DNA from: Ruminococcus sp.
GTDB taxonomy: Bacteria > Bacillota > Clostridia > Oscillospirales > Ruminococcaceae
Length of the DNA stretch: 50,370 bases
Assembly: GCA_018376535.1 (NCBI GenBank)
Contig: JAHABC010000015.1
Location: forward strand, 1-50,370
Reading direction: 5' to 3'
Part shown: piece by piece, positions 42,847 to 50,370 of the stretch
Position numbering within the stretch: position 1 is the stretch's first letter
How the letters are laid out: every line of letters begins with the position of its first letter
Made by a program: the position numbers and the translations under genes
The notes under the pieces: model-generated
Seen by the model: the letters and a program-made list of their open reading frames with translations, nothing else
Told to the model about the DNA's origin: nothing
Database searches by the model: none

Positions 42847-44205
42847 ATGAGAAAATTTAAAAATTCATTGGGTATGAATTATCCAAAGATTGTAGCTTTT
42901 GGATTTGGTATGCTAATATTGATTGGAACTATTCTATTAATGTTGCCCATATCTAGCAAAGATGGAATGTCTGTTAGTTTTGTAGATGCTCTATTTACAG
43001 TCACATCTGCCTCTTGTGTTACTGGTTTGATTGTCTTTGATACTTATACGCAATGGACGCTATTCGGTCAAATAGTAATATTGATATTAATTCAAATCGG
43101 TGGATTGGGTTTCTTAACTATCTTAGCATTTATATCTACACTCATAAATAGAAGGATTGGTCTTAAAGAAAGAAGTCTACTTCAAGAGAGTGTAAACACT
43201 ATGTATATTGGTGGGATTGTTAAACTTACTAAGAAGATTATCTTAGGTACAGCTATAATAGAGTCGATTGGTGCAATGCTATTGTCTATTAAGTTTATTC
43301 CTTTGATGGGTTTTGGTGAAGGTCTGTTTAATGCCATATTTTTATCAATATCGGCATTTTGCAACGCTGGTTTCGACTTACTTGGAAAATATTCTCCATA
43401 CTGTTCATTGGCTTTGAACGATTTTAGAAGTGACCCTCTATTTATCTTGACTATTTGTGCCTTGATAACTATAGGTTCAATAGGCTTTTTCGTCTGGGAC
43501 GATGTCGTTACTAACAAATGGCACTTTTCACAATATAAGTTGCACTCTAAGATTTCTATTTTTGTTACTTTAACAATGACTATCATTGGAACACCTTTGT
43601 TCTTACTATTAGAGTACAATAACACCCTTTTAAATATGCCTCTAGGCGAAAAGATACTTTGCAGTCTGTTTTCGGTTATAACTCCTAGAACGGCAGGTTT
43701 TGAGGTAGTTCCATCAGGAGAGATTAACACATCTAGTACACTTTTAACTATCTTATATATGATAGTCGGTGGAAGTTCAGGTTCTACGGCTGGTGGTGCT
43801 AAGACTACTACTATTGCTATCATATTACTATCGTTGATTAGTAGCATTAAAAATGAAAATGGTATAAATGTTTTCGGCAGACGTTTGGAAGATAATGCTC
43901 TAAAACGTGCTTGTTCAGTGTTGACTATAAATGTAATGTTGGCTCTAATTGGAACTATCGTGGTGTGTGCAGTTCAACCAGAGTTACTATTAAGAGATGT
44001 CCTTTTTGAAGTCTTTTCTGCTATAGATACCGTTGGTATGACTACAGGTATCACTAGAACTTTAAATACTACATCTTTGGTTACGGTGGCTTTTTTGATG
44101 TTCTTAGGGCGTGTTGGAAGTCTATCATTTGCTTTGATTTTTACTAGTAATAGTAGTAGTTTACAGTCTGCACAAAATCCTATTGAAAAAATAAATATTG
44201 GTTAG
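42847..44205 (+). CDS. ktrB: Potassium uptake protein KtrB (TrkH family)
   Basis: 452 residues from the ATG at 42847 (GAAAGGA 11 bases upstream). Four M-P-M repeats with filter loops are visible: TSASCVTGL, SAFCNAGFD, TPRTAGF and DTVGMTTGIT; each carries the conserved Gly. GGSSGSTAGGAKTTT lies in the third repeat. It is the ion-translocating subunit of the sodium-dependent Ktr potassium uptake system, working with the KtrA ring encoded 14 bases downstream. Confidence 0.95.
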   Translation: MRKFKNSLGMNYPKIVAFGFGMLILIGTILLMLPISSKDGMSVSFVDALFTVTSASCVTGLIVFDTYTQWTLFGQIVILILIQIGGLGFLTILAFISTLINRRIGLKERSLLQESVNTMYIGGIVKLTKKIILGTAIIESIGAMLLSIKFIPLMGFGEGLFNAIFLSISAFCNAGFDLLGKYSPYCSLALNDFRSDPLFILTICALITIGSIGFFVWDDVVTNKWHFSQYKLHSKISIFVTLTMTIIGTPLFLLLEYNNTLLNMPLGEKILCSLFSVITPRTAGFEVVPSGEINTSSTLLTILYMIVGGSSGSTAGGAKTTTIAIILLSLISSIKNENGINVFGRRLEDNALKRACSVLTINVMLALIGTIVVCAVQPELLLRDVLFEVFSAIDTVGMTTGITRTLNTTSLVTVAFLMFLGRVGSLSFALIFTSNSSSLQSAQNPIEKINIG

Positions 44206-44219
44206 TTTGGAGGTATTTT

Positions 44220-44882
44220 ATGAAATCTTTTTTAATTATCGGATTGGGTAGGTTCGGAAAACATCTAGCAGAAAAGTTCTATGAATTGGGCGACGAAGTT
44301 ATGGCTATAGATTTAAATGAAGAACGTGTTCAAAATATTATGCCTATAGTCACCAGTGCTAAGATTGGCAACTGTACTAATCCTGATACTATGAAAACTC
44401 TTGGAGTGGGTAACTTCGATGTATGTTTTGTTTGTACTGGCTCTAACTTTCAAAATAGCTTGGAAATAACTAGTCTACTTAAAGAGTTGGGTGCTAAAAA
44501 AGTAGTCAGCAAGGCTGGTAGTGATGTCCATGCTAAGTTTTTACAACGTAATGGTGCTGATGATGTTATATATCCTGAACGTGATAGCTCTTTTAGAGTG
44601 GCATCAAGATATAGTATAGATAATGTTTTTAACTATATTGAACTTTCTAAAGATATGGCTATATATGAAATCCCAGTTGCTGAAAGTTGGATTGATAAAA
44701 GTATATCTCAAATAGATGTCCGTAAAAAGTATAACTTGAACATCTTGGCTATTAAGGAAAATAATAAGATTACTGCTCTACCTACTGCCGATTATATCTT
44801 TTATGGTAGTGAACATATTGTAATACTTGGCAGAAATCAAGATGTTGAAAAGTTTATGAAACGTTGTAAAAGATTGTTTTAA
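44220..44882 (+). CDS. ktrA: Ktr/Trk potassium uptake regulatory subunit KtrA
   Basis: 220 residues. The RCK-N Rossmann domain has IIGLGRFGKHLAEK and the acidic ribose-binding end of strand 2 (VMAIDLNEE). An RCK-C domain starts near residue 140. It binds ATP/ADP or cyclic di-AMP and gates KtrB. GGAGG lies upstream, and it is in one operon with ktrB. Confidence 0.95.
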   Translation: MKSFLIIGLGRFGKHLAEKFYELGDEVMAIDLNEERVQNIMPIVTSAKIGNCTNPDTMKTLGVGNFDVCFVCTGSNFQNSLEITSLLKELGAKKVVSKAGSDVHAKFLQRNGADDVIYPERDSSFRVASRYSIDNVFNYIELSKDMAIYEIPVAESWIDKSISQIDVRKKYNLNILAIKENNKITALPTADYIFYGSEHIVILGRNQDVEKFMKRCKRLF

Positions 44883-44890
44883 TCTAAAAT

Positions 44891-44918
44891 AGGAACGCTC
44901 TTTAATTATAGCGTTCCT
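44891..44918 (+). terminator. Hairpin after the Ktr pair
   Basis: AGGAACGCT/AGCGTTCCT, nearly the same stem as after nadA, but with only a weak T tract. Partial read-through into the DUF1275 gene is plausible. Confidence 0.55.
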
Positions 44919-44945
44919 AGTGTTATGTTTGGGAGGTTCTATTTT

Positions 44946-45626
44946 ATGTTTAAGTTAAAGTTAAAGTATCAAATGTCGGATACTATTCTAATAGGAGGTC
45001 TATTAGCGTTCGCTGGTGGCTTTATGGACGCTTATTCTTATCTGGTTAGAGGAGAAGTATTTGCCAATGCTCAAACTGGAAATATGGTTCTGTTAGGAAT
45101 AAATCTATTTAGATTAGATGCCTCTAAATGTATATTTTACTTAATACCTATTGTATCTTTTACTTGTGGAATTATCATCGCTGAGTATATAAAGTCTAAG
45201 TTTAAAGAGAATACTTTTATCCATTGGCGTCAAATAATAGTCTTAACCGAAATAGTAGTACTATTCTTGGTAGGATTTATCCCTCAAGGTAATTTGAATA
45301 CCATCGCTAACGTTTTGATATCTTTTGTATGCTCCTTGCAAGTTCAGAGTTTTAGAAAGGTTAAAGGTCTTGCGTGTGCTACTACTATGTGTACTGGTAA
45401 TTTAAGAAGTGCTACTGAAAACTTCTTTAAGTACAAATCTACTAAAGATAAAACTTTTCTATTAAATAGCTTTTATTACTATTTGATAATCATTATATTC
45501 ATATTGGGAGCAATATTTGGAGCGTTATGCAGTTCAATGTTATTAGTTAAATCTATTTGGATTGCTAGTTTTACTAGCTTGATAGCTTTTCTATTTATGC
45601 TACTAAAACCAGAAGATATAGCTTAG
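44946..45626 (+). CDS. DUF1275 (YoaK) family membrane protein
   Basis: 226 residues from the ATG at 44946 (GGGAGG ten bases upstream). Six predicted membrane segments; GGLLAFAGGFMDAYSYLVRGEVFANAQTGN followed by VMLLG-like hydrophobic residues is the DUF1275 signature, with the CTGNLRSATENFF block later. Function unknown. Its stop codon directly abuts that of the convergent gene at 45627, with no terminator between. Confidence 0.9.
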   Translation: MFKLKLKYQMSDTILIGGLLAFAGGFMDAYSYLVRGEVFANAQTGNMVLLGINLFRLDASKCIFYLIPIVSFTCGIIIAEYIKSKFKENTFIHWRQIIVLTEIVVLFLVGFIPQGNLNTIANVLISFVCSLQVQSFRKVKGLACATTMCTGNLRSATENFFKYKSTKDKTFLLNSFYYYLIIIIFILGAIFGALCSSMLLVKSIWIASFTSLIAFLFMLLKPEDIA

Positions 45627-45971
45627 TTAAGTCTTTATCGCATTGGTAATGTTCTCTTGTAACTGAGAGCAATCTTCTACTGGAATACTTTTAAAACCTA
45701 TATCGCAGTATCGGACTTTTATTTCATTAAAGTCCGATACGTCATCTTCAGGAGAGTTCTTAAAACAGTATATTATTATCTTATCTGAACAGATTGTAAA
45801 CTTATGAAGATGTCCATTGAACATCTTTAATAACGTCACTAGAGTATCTTCTAAAGTGGGTACACTTGGAGTTTCTTCTACAACTTCTGTAGATTTCTCC
45901 ATAGTATTGTATATACATCTAACTAGAGTTACTATTAGTAGTATACTTCCAAAGATAAATAGTACTTCCAT
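45627..45971 (-). CDS. Small single-pass membrane protein in the tetrapyrrole operon
   Basis: 114 residues that I do not recognise. One N-terminal membrane helix (about 3-22), a short acidic linker (EVVEETPSVPTLED), then a ~75-residue mixed domain. That domain contains three Cys residues and a KIIIYCFKN strand. It begins one base after the cobA-hemD stop, with AAAGGATTAAC upstream, so it is translated from the hem operon message. No haem- or metal-binding motif is evident. A role in sirohaem or corrinoid handling would be guesswork. Confidence 0.7.
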   Translation of the reverse strand: MEVLFIFGSILLIVTLVRCIYNTMEKSTEVVEETPSVPTLEDTLVTLLKMFNGHLHKFTICSDKIIIYCFKNSPEDDVSDFNEIKVRYCDIGFKSIPVEDCSQLQENITNAIKT

Positions 45972-45972
45972 G

Positions 45973-47439
45973 TTAATCCTTTCGTGATATATTAGTTATT
46001 AAGTTTAGTATTCCATCTATATTGTATACTTCTGGAACATAAATGTTATTATTTAATCTATAGCTATCTAATGTAGATTTACATACTTCGCCAATACAGA
46101 TAATATCCGTATTAGGCGATATTTTTTTATACTTTAAAAGTTCGTGTATACCTTTGGAACTCCCAAAAATTAGATAGTCTAAACTATCTAAAGAGGTATC
46201 TTTTAACAGTTGGACGTTACATACTGTATCATAAGTTTTTATATCGGTGTATTGTATGGAGTTTTCCTCTAAGATATCTGTTAGAACGTTACTTCCGTTA
46301 GATGCTCTTAGTATTAAGTAGTTATCTTGCTTTGTAGATTGCTTTAATATCTCTTTGGCTAACTCCCTAGAGGTATACTTATTTGGAACTATATCGGCAT
46401 ATATACCGTATTTAGATAGCGTATCTGCTGTAGATTGTCCTACGGTAGCAAACTTCTTATTTAAGATGTTTCTAATATCTATACTATGCGATTGTATATA
46501 CTTAAACATAATATCTACACCGTTTGAACTAGTAAGTACTATATGCGTATATGGTGTGAAATCTGTTGGAAAACTTTCGTATCTTGGAAGTACTTCTAAA
46601 TGGTTTATCTTACTTGTGATTGCTCCTAAATTATTTAGTGCTACTTCTAGTTTTGATGTAAAACTATCTGTACCAGTAATTCCAACCCTCATGTTACTTA
46701 ATGGATACTCTATTGTGGATTTGAAATTAAAGTTGACTGTTTCTCCTACTACAAATATTGATGGCGTTTCTACTAACGATTTAAACTCCAATATGTTGGA
46801 TAGTTCGCCCTTGAAAACTTTTTCTTGTGGAGTAGTTCCTTTAGATATTATTGCACATGGTGTATTACTATCCATACCATTAGATATTAATTCTTTACAA
46901 ATAGTATCTAAATTAGTTAGTGACATTAAGAATATCAAAGTACCATGCAACTTCGCCAACGTTGAAAAATCTTCACATAGTTGATTATCTAAAGTATGTC
47001 CAGTTATAACATGAAAACTTCGGGATATACTTCTATGTGTTACAGGTATTCCTACATGACTTGGTACTGCTATACTAGAGGATATCCCAGATACTACTTC
47101 ATATGGAATGTTATTCTCTTGCAATGCTTGAATTTCTTCTCCACCACGTCCGAATACAAACACATCTCCACCTTTTAACCTTGCGATAGTCTTTCCTTGC
47201 ATTGCCTTTTCAACTAGTATTGAGTTAATCTCCTCTTGAGTTTTACTATGATATCCACATTGTTTGCCAACGTATATCTTTTCGCAATCTTTGTATACAA
47301 ATTCTAATAGCTTTTTGGATATTAACCTATCGTATATTAGGCAATCGCAAGTTTTTAGATATCTTAGACCCTTTAAAGTTATCAGTTCCCAATCGCCACA
47401 ACCTGCCCCTATTAGATATACTTTTCCTATCGATTTCAT
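45973..47439 (-). CDS. cobA-hemD: CobA-HemD fusion: uroporphyrinogen-III methyltransferase and synthase
   Basis: 488 residues. Residues 1-240 are SUMT: VYLIGAGCGDWELITLKGLRYL, GKQCGYHSKTQEEIN and RLKGGDVFVFGRGGEE are classical CobA/CysG-A blocks. Residues from about 248 (MRVGITGTDSF) form uroporphyrinogen-III synthase with its two lobes. The fusion cyclises hydroxymethylbilane and then methylates uroporphyrinogen III to precorrin-2. This channels the pathway toward sirohaem or cobalamin instead of haem. The fusion is common in Clostridia. Confidence 0.94.
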   Translation of the reverse strand: MKSIGKVYLIGAGCGDWELITLKGLRYLKTCDCLIYDRLISKKLLEFVYKDCEKIYVGKQCGYHSKTQEEINSILVEKAMQGKTIARLKGGDVFVFGRGGEEIQALQENNIPYEVVSGISSSIAVPSHVGIPVTHRSISRSFHVITGHTLDNQLCEDFSTLAKLHGTLIFLMSLTNLDTICKELISNGMDSNTPCAIISKGTTPQEKVFKGELSNILEFKSLVETPSIFVVGETVNFNFKSTIEYPLSNMRVGITGTDSFTSKLEVALNNLGAITSKINHLEVLPRYESFPTDFTPYTHIVLTSSNGVDIMFKYIQSHSIDIRNILNKKFATVGQSTADTLSKYGIYADIVPNKYTSRELAKEILKQSTKQDNYLILRASNGSNVLTDILEENSIQYTDIKTYDTVCNVQLLKDTSLDSLDYLIFGSSKGIHELLKYKKISPNTDIICIGEVCKSTLDSYRLNNNIYVPEVYNIDGILNLITNISRKD

Positions 47440-47451
47440 GTATTCACCTCG

Positions 47452-48312
47452 TTAATATATTAGATATTCCTCTATCTGTTTAAATAAATCTTCCTTACTA
47501 TGCGATTTGAATTTTCTTCTGGTATGGTTCGGAAACAGAATGTCCGCATAGATAGTATCACCGATTATATTAGAGTGTACTCCTACACAATCGTGACAAC
47601 CATTACCTATAATCTTCATGATACCTCTTTCAATATGAAAATTCATTCTAGTGGTATGGTCTTCTGCTGAGGAAAGTATCCTTGCTATTGGTGAGTTCTT
47701 TAATCCCTCTACAGTGATAATTCCTTGACAACCTGCACATAAACATTCTTCTGAGGTTAGATATCTAAAGTTAAAATCTTCTTCAGTGATATTTAATCTT
47801 TCTAAACCTGCACTTGCTAATACTATTGCATTGTATTCTCCATTTTTTAGCTTATCTAAACGAGTTCCGATGTTTCCTCTTATGTTTTTGAAATCTGCTT
47901 TTGGATACATCTTACTTAGTTGATACTTTCTTCTAATACTTCCAGTTCCAATAGTAAAAGTATCATCTTTGGAATAGGTGATATCTTTTGGAGTTATTAG
48001 CACATCTTTATGGTTTGCACGTTTTGGAACGTATACTATATCCAAATTATCAGCTAATCTTAGAGGCATATCTTTGGCACTATGTACGGCTAGGTCGATA
48101 CTTCCATTTAAGATTAGTTCTTCAAATTCTGATATAAATACTCCTTTACCACCAAACTCTACTAGAGGTTTATTCAATATTTTATCACCTAGTGTGCTTA
48201 TTGGAACTATATTGAAGTTCAATTCTGGAAATTTATGTTTAATACTGTCTATGACTATTTCAGTTTGTTTTAACGCTAAAGGACTTTTTCTTGTACCTAC
48301 TTTAATATTCAT
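47452..48312 (-). CDS. hemC: Porphobilinogen deaminase (hydroxymethylbilane synthase)
   Basis: 286 residues. The opening IKVGTRKSPLALKQTE, DLAVHSAKDMPL and GTGSIRRKYQL are standard HemC motifs. The dipyrromethane cofactor Cys is expected in IIGNGCHDCVGVHSN near residue 230. It polymerises four porphobilinogens. It lies 12 bases upstream of cobA-hemD and nine bases after the precorrin-2 dehydrogenase gene. Slightly shorter than the ~310-residue average. Confidence 0.95.
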   Translation of the reverse strand: MNIKVGTRKSPLALKQTEIVIDSIKHKFPELNFNIVPISTLGDKILNKPLVEFGGKGVFISEFEELILNGSIDLAVHSAKDMPLRLADNLDIVYVPKRANHKDVLITPKDITYSKDDTFTIGTGSIRRKYQLSKMYPKADFKNIRGNIGTRLDKLKNGEYNAIVLASAGLERLNITEEDFNFRYLTSEECLCAGCQGIITVEGLKNSPIARILSSAEDHTTRMNFHIERGIMKIIGNGCHDCVGVHSNIIGDTIYADILFPNHTRRKFKSHSKEDLFKQIEEYLIY

Positions 48313-48321
48313 ATAATGTAA

Positions 48322-48927
48322 TCACCTAAATTCATCAATAATTTGAAGTGCTTTCTCTACAGATGGCTTTCCTTTTAACAGAGTGTATTCTATTAGATTT
48401 TTAACTATCTTTTCCCTAATATTATGGTCTAGTTCGTGTTCTAAAAGATACTTTCTCCACTCCTTAGATACCTCTAACGCTTTACCGTATTTACTTAGTA
48501 TTTCATCTTGGATATCCTCTTTTATTAGCTTACTTATATACGGACTTTCTCCATTAGTAGTAACCGATACCGTTATACTATCTTGTTCGGCTATGGCTGA
48601 AAAGATGTATCCATTATCTAAGTTATTGGTAGCACTATTACAGAGTATGTTTCTACTATTACAGATATCTAATATCTGTTGATTTAATTTTATATCGTTA
48701 GTGGCACTTACTACTAGAAAAACATCTTGTAAGTATGATGGCTTAAACTCTTGAAGTATTATGTTCACATTTAAAGTTTTGAAATCTTCTAGTATGGTCT
48801 TGGATATTATTGTTACATCTGCACTATACTTCAAAAGTTGCTTAGTCTTTCTTAATGATACCTTTCCACCACCTATTACTAAACACTTCTTATGGGCTAA
48901 GTTTATACTTATTGGAAAGTATTTCAT
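48322..48927 (-). CDS. Precorrin-2 dehydrogenase / sirohydrochlorin ferrochelatase-like
   Basis: 201 residues. The N-terminal NAD-binding fold has KKCLVIGGGKVSLRKTKQLL and VVSATNDIKLNQ, then the dimerisation and helical domain typical of CysG-B, Met8 or SirC. It oxidises precorrin-2 to sirohydrochlorin; whether it also inserts iron (Met8) or not (SirC) cannot be decided. Its start is three bases from the hemA stop, so the genes are tightly coupled. Confidence 0.93.
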   Translation of the reverse strand: MKYFPISINLAHKKCLVIGGGKVSLRKTKQLLKYSADVTIISKTILEDFKTLNVNIILQEFKPSYLQDVFLVVSATNDIKLNQQILDICNSRNILCNSATNNLDNGYIFSAIAEQDSITVSVTTNGESPYISKLIKEDIQDEILSKYGKALEVSKEWRKYLLEHELDHNIREKIVKNLIEYTLLKGKPSVEKALQIIDEFR

Positions 48928-48930
48928 CTT

Positions 48931-50061
48931 TTAAGATAACAACTCCTTTATATATTGTACCATATTTTTGAATGTTTGACTATCACTTTTGGATTTTATT
49001 TTAAATATTAAGTGTTCTAATCCAAAATTTTTGTCATATTCTAAGAGTTTATCCATGTATGGAAGTAGTTCGTGAAAAGACAACTCCTTTAACAGAGTGT
49101 CTATCTCTTGTTCTATGATTAGTTCGGCTTTTTCTACTTCCTTATACTTCGCTAGATTGTTCTGCTTGGATAACTCTTGAAAATAGTCTATATTTTTCAA
49201 TGTTACGTTGGAAAGTTCTTCAATAGATTTATCAATATCTTGCGGTACTGATAAGTCTATAAATAGATGTTCCTTTGATGTATCTAGTATAGGTTGCAAG
49301 TTGCTCTTGGTTACAGTGTAGTGTGGACTGGTCGTCGCTGATATTATAACATCAGCTGAATTTATATACTTATAACGGTCAATGTAATCTATGAAGTGTA
49401 CATTTTCGTAAGTGCTAGTATATTCAAATATTTTATTATGATTTCGGATTGTTCCTATTATAGTTACGTTACTATCTAAAAGATTTTTCATTATTATACT
49501 GCCCATCTTTCCAGTGATACCTATTATTAGTACCGTTTTAGTATCTTTGTTTAAATGCAGAACTTCATTGGCTGTAAGCGTTCCTATGGATACAGCCTTT
49601 TTTGATAGTAATGTATCGGTCTTTATCTTTTTGGCACACGAAATACTTCCTTTGATGATAGTATTTAGTTCATATTTCGTAGTGTTATTGCTCTGGGCTA
49701 GTAGAAAACTCTTTTTTAATTGATGTAATATTTCATCTTCACCTAATACCATGGAATCTATACCACTTGCTACTATATATATATGCTTTATAGCACTATT
49801 ATTTGAGTATATTCTGTAATAGTCTATTAATTTATCATGTTGGATATCCTTTTCACTAGATATCAATTTTTCAATATTAAAAGTACTATCTGAATTTCCA
49901 ACATAGTATATTTCAGTTCTGTTACAAGTTGATAATATCATACATTCAGTGCATACTTGCATGGCTTTTCTACAAAATTGTGTGCTTTCTTCGTCGCTAA
50001 AAGATATCTTATTTCGAATATCTATAGGAGCATTCTTATAGTTTATGCTTATTATATCCAT
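48931..50061 (-). CDS. hemA: Glutamyl-tRNA reductase
   Basis: 376 residues. The catalytic Cys lies in ILSTCNRTEIYYV near residue 43; the His-rich shunt motif VASGIDSMVLGEDEILHQLK and NADPH-binding ITGKMGSIIMKNLL follow. It reduces Glu-tRNA to glutamate-1-semialdehyde. The C-terminal dimerisation helix region is shorter than in the ~420-residue homologues. It is first in the operon hemA, precorrin-2 dehydrogenase, hemC, cobA-hemD. The next enzyme, glutamate-1-semialdehyde aminomutase (hemL), is not in the window. GAGGT lies upstream of the ATG; a -10 TATAAT at 50087-50092 has a poor -35. Confidence 0.95.
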   Translation of the reverse strand: MDIISINYKNAPIDIRNKISFSDEESTQFCRKAMQVCTECMILSTCNRTEIYYVGNSDSTFNIEKLISSEKDIQHDKLIDYYRIYSNNSAIKHIYIVASGIDSMVLGEDEILHQLKKSFLLAQSNNTTKYELNTIIKGSISCAKKIKTDTLLSKKAVSIGTLTANEVLHLNKDTKTVLIIGITGKMGSIIMKNLLDSNVTIIGTIRNHNKIFEYTSTYENVHFIDYIDRYKYINSADVIISATTSPHYTVTKSNLQPILDTSKEHLFIDLSVPQDIDKSIEELSNVTLKNIDYFQELSKQNNLAKYKEVEKAELIIEQEIDTLLKELSFHELLPYMDKLLEYDKNFGLEHLIFKIKSKSDSQTFKNMVQYIKELLS

Positions 50062-50177
50062 TTTTTTACCTCGATATTTTTCTTTAATTATATCATATTT
50101 AAGCGTTTTTTTAAAGATATATCTATTGTTTGTGCAATTTATATAAAAATATCTAGGAAAATATCCGAAAGTTTGGA

Positions 50178-50206
50178 TTGACTTTTTCCTGTGACTATGA
50201 TATAAT
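50178..50206 (+). promoter_or_regulatory. Rightward promoter 1 at the window edge
   Basis: TTGACT (50178-50183) and TATAAT (50201-50206), 17-base spacing. Confidence 0.75.
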
Positions 50207-50210
50207 AATC

Positions 50211-50270
50211 AAGTCGCCAGTTGAGTCGGGCGAGTGGAACGAAATCACCCACAAGTTAAGACCTCAAAAA
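50211..50270 (+). promoter_or_regulatory. Candidate pseudoknot leader RNA
   Basis: Directly after promoter 1, TCGCC (50214-50218) pairs with GGCGA (50229-50233). The loop base run TTGAG (50221-50225) can pair with CTCAA (50263-50267). A second short hairpin, GTGG/CCAC (50234-50237 and 50249-50252), sits between. This is an H-type pseudoknot layout. I cannot match it to a known class, and its gene lies outside the window. Confidence 0.4.
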
Positions 50271-50295
50271 ATTTTTAAGAATTTCAAAAAAGTTC

Positions 50296-50324
50296 TTGAC
50301 AAATCACAAAGTATGTGATATAAT
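50296..50324 (+). promoter_or_regulatory. Rightward promoter 2 at the window edge
   Basis: TTGACA (50296-50301) and TATAAT (50319-50324), 17-base spacing, both perfect. It lies 118 bases after promoter 1, so the unseen downstream gene has tandem promoters. Confidence 0.8.
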
Positions 50325-50370
50325 TAAATAGTTGCGTGAGATAAACTTCTCATAAAACTTAATCGGGTTT

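Noticed and set aside
43182..43847. 221-residue frame opposite ktrB
   Set aside because: KtrB is well conserved on the other strand and the antisense frame has no RBS or recognisable domain.
46355..46984. 209-residue frame opposite cobA-hemD
   Set aside because: It is the antisense of a conserved enzyme, with no start signal and no protein-like features.

Overview
The window is low-G+C (roughly one third G+C by eye) Firmicutes DNA, most likely a gut-type member of the Ruminococcaceae or Oscillospirales. The pointers are type I dockerin modules on secreted proteins, Thr/Lys-rich surface proteins, DUF1292, DUF421 and DUF624 family genes, TTG starts behind strong ribosome binding sites, and many perfect TTGACA-17-TATAAT promoters. 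There are no tRNA or rRNA genes, insertion sequences, CRISPR arrays or prophage genes. This reads as ordinary chromosome with a few accessory blocks.

Left part (1-14.4 kb). An aquaporin is followed by a leftward operon (7020 to 1076): MBOAT acyltransferase, DHHW/AlgX-like exported protein, FkbH-like HAD protein, acyl carrier protein and three tandem paralogous small proteins. The logic resembles the dlt (D-alanylation) pathway, but with FkbH as the probable carrier-protein loader. A glyceryl-type surface acylation system is therefore my leading hypothesis for an undescribed function. Its promoter carries two inverted repeats. Next come a lipoprotein with a BIG2 domain and a VanY-like domain that has lost its zinc ligands, and a divergent PASTA-domain kinase homologue whose catalytic motifs are mutated. 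A CDF metal exporter follows, with a leader that looks like a transcription attenuator. A second MBOAT/DHHW pair, without carrier protein or FkbH, lies at 11.8-14.4 kb.

Middle part (14.4-38 kb). A long leftward housekeeping run contains a SUFU-domain protein, alaS, a HIT protein, comEC (C-terminal metallo-beta-lactamase motifs not visible), holA and a toprim/RNase M5-like protein. It ends in the second MBOAT pair. Rightward from 22 kb are a DUF1292 gene and a probable 6S-like non-coding RNA. Then come a secreted Thr/Lys-repeat protein, DUF421, proC, SpoIIM-like and DUF624 membrane proteins, a CtpE-like P-type ATPase, two dockerin-bearing secreted proteins (one a trypsin-like protease), a MATE pump, a 1173-residue polytopic membrane protein and a LacA/Maa-type acetyltransferase.

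Right part (38-50.4 kb). Enolase (behind a promoter flanked by two matching palindromes), nadA, hemB, lrgAB, a Ktr potassium uptake pair and a DUF1275 protein run rightward. A leftward tetrapyrrole operon (hemA, precorrin-2 dehydrogenase, hemC, cobA-hemD fusion, small membrane protein) makes sirohydrochlorin-type precursors. The right edge has two consensus promoters and a possible pseudoknot leader for a gene outside the window.

The most striking whole-window signal is the near absence of GATC. I found only two copies in 50 kb, both inside the compositionally different dockerin-protease gene. CCGG likewise occurs only in that two-gene block, and I saw no GCGC or CGCG. These counts come from reading by eye.
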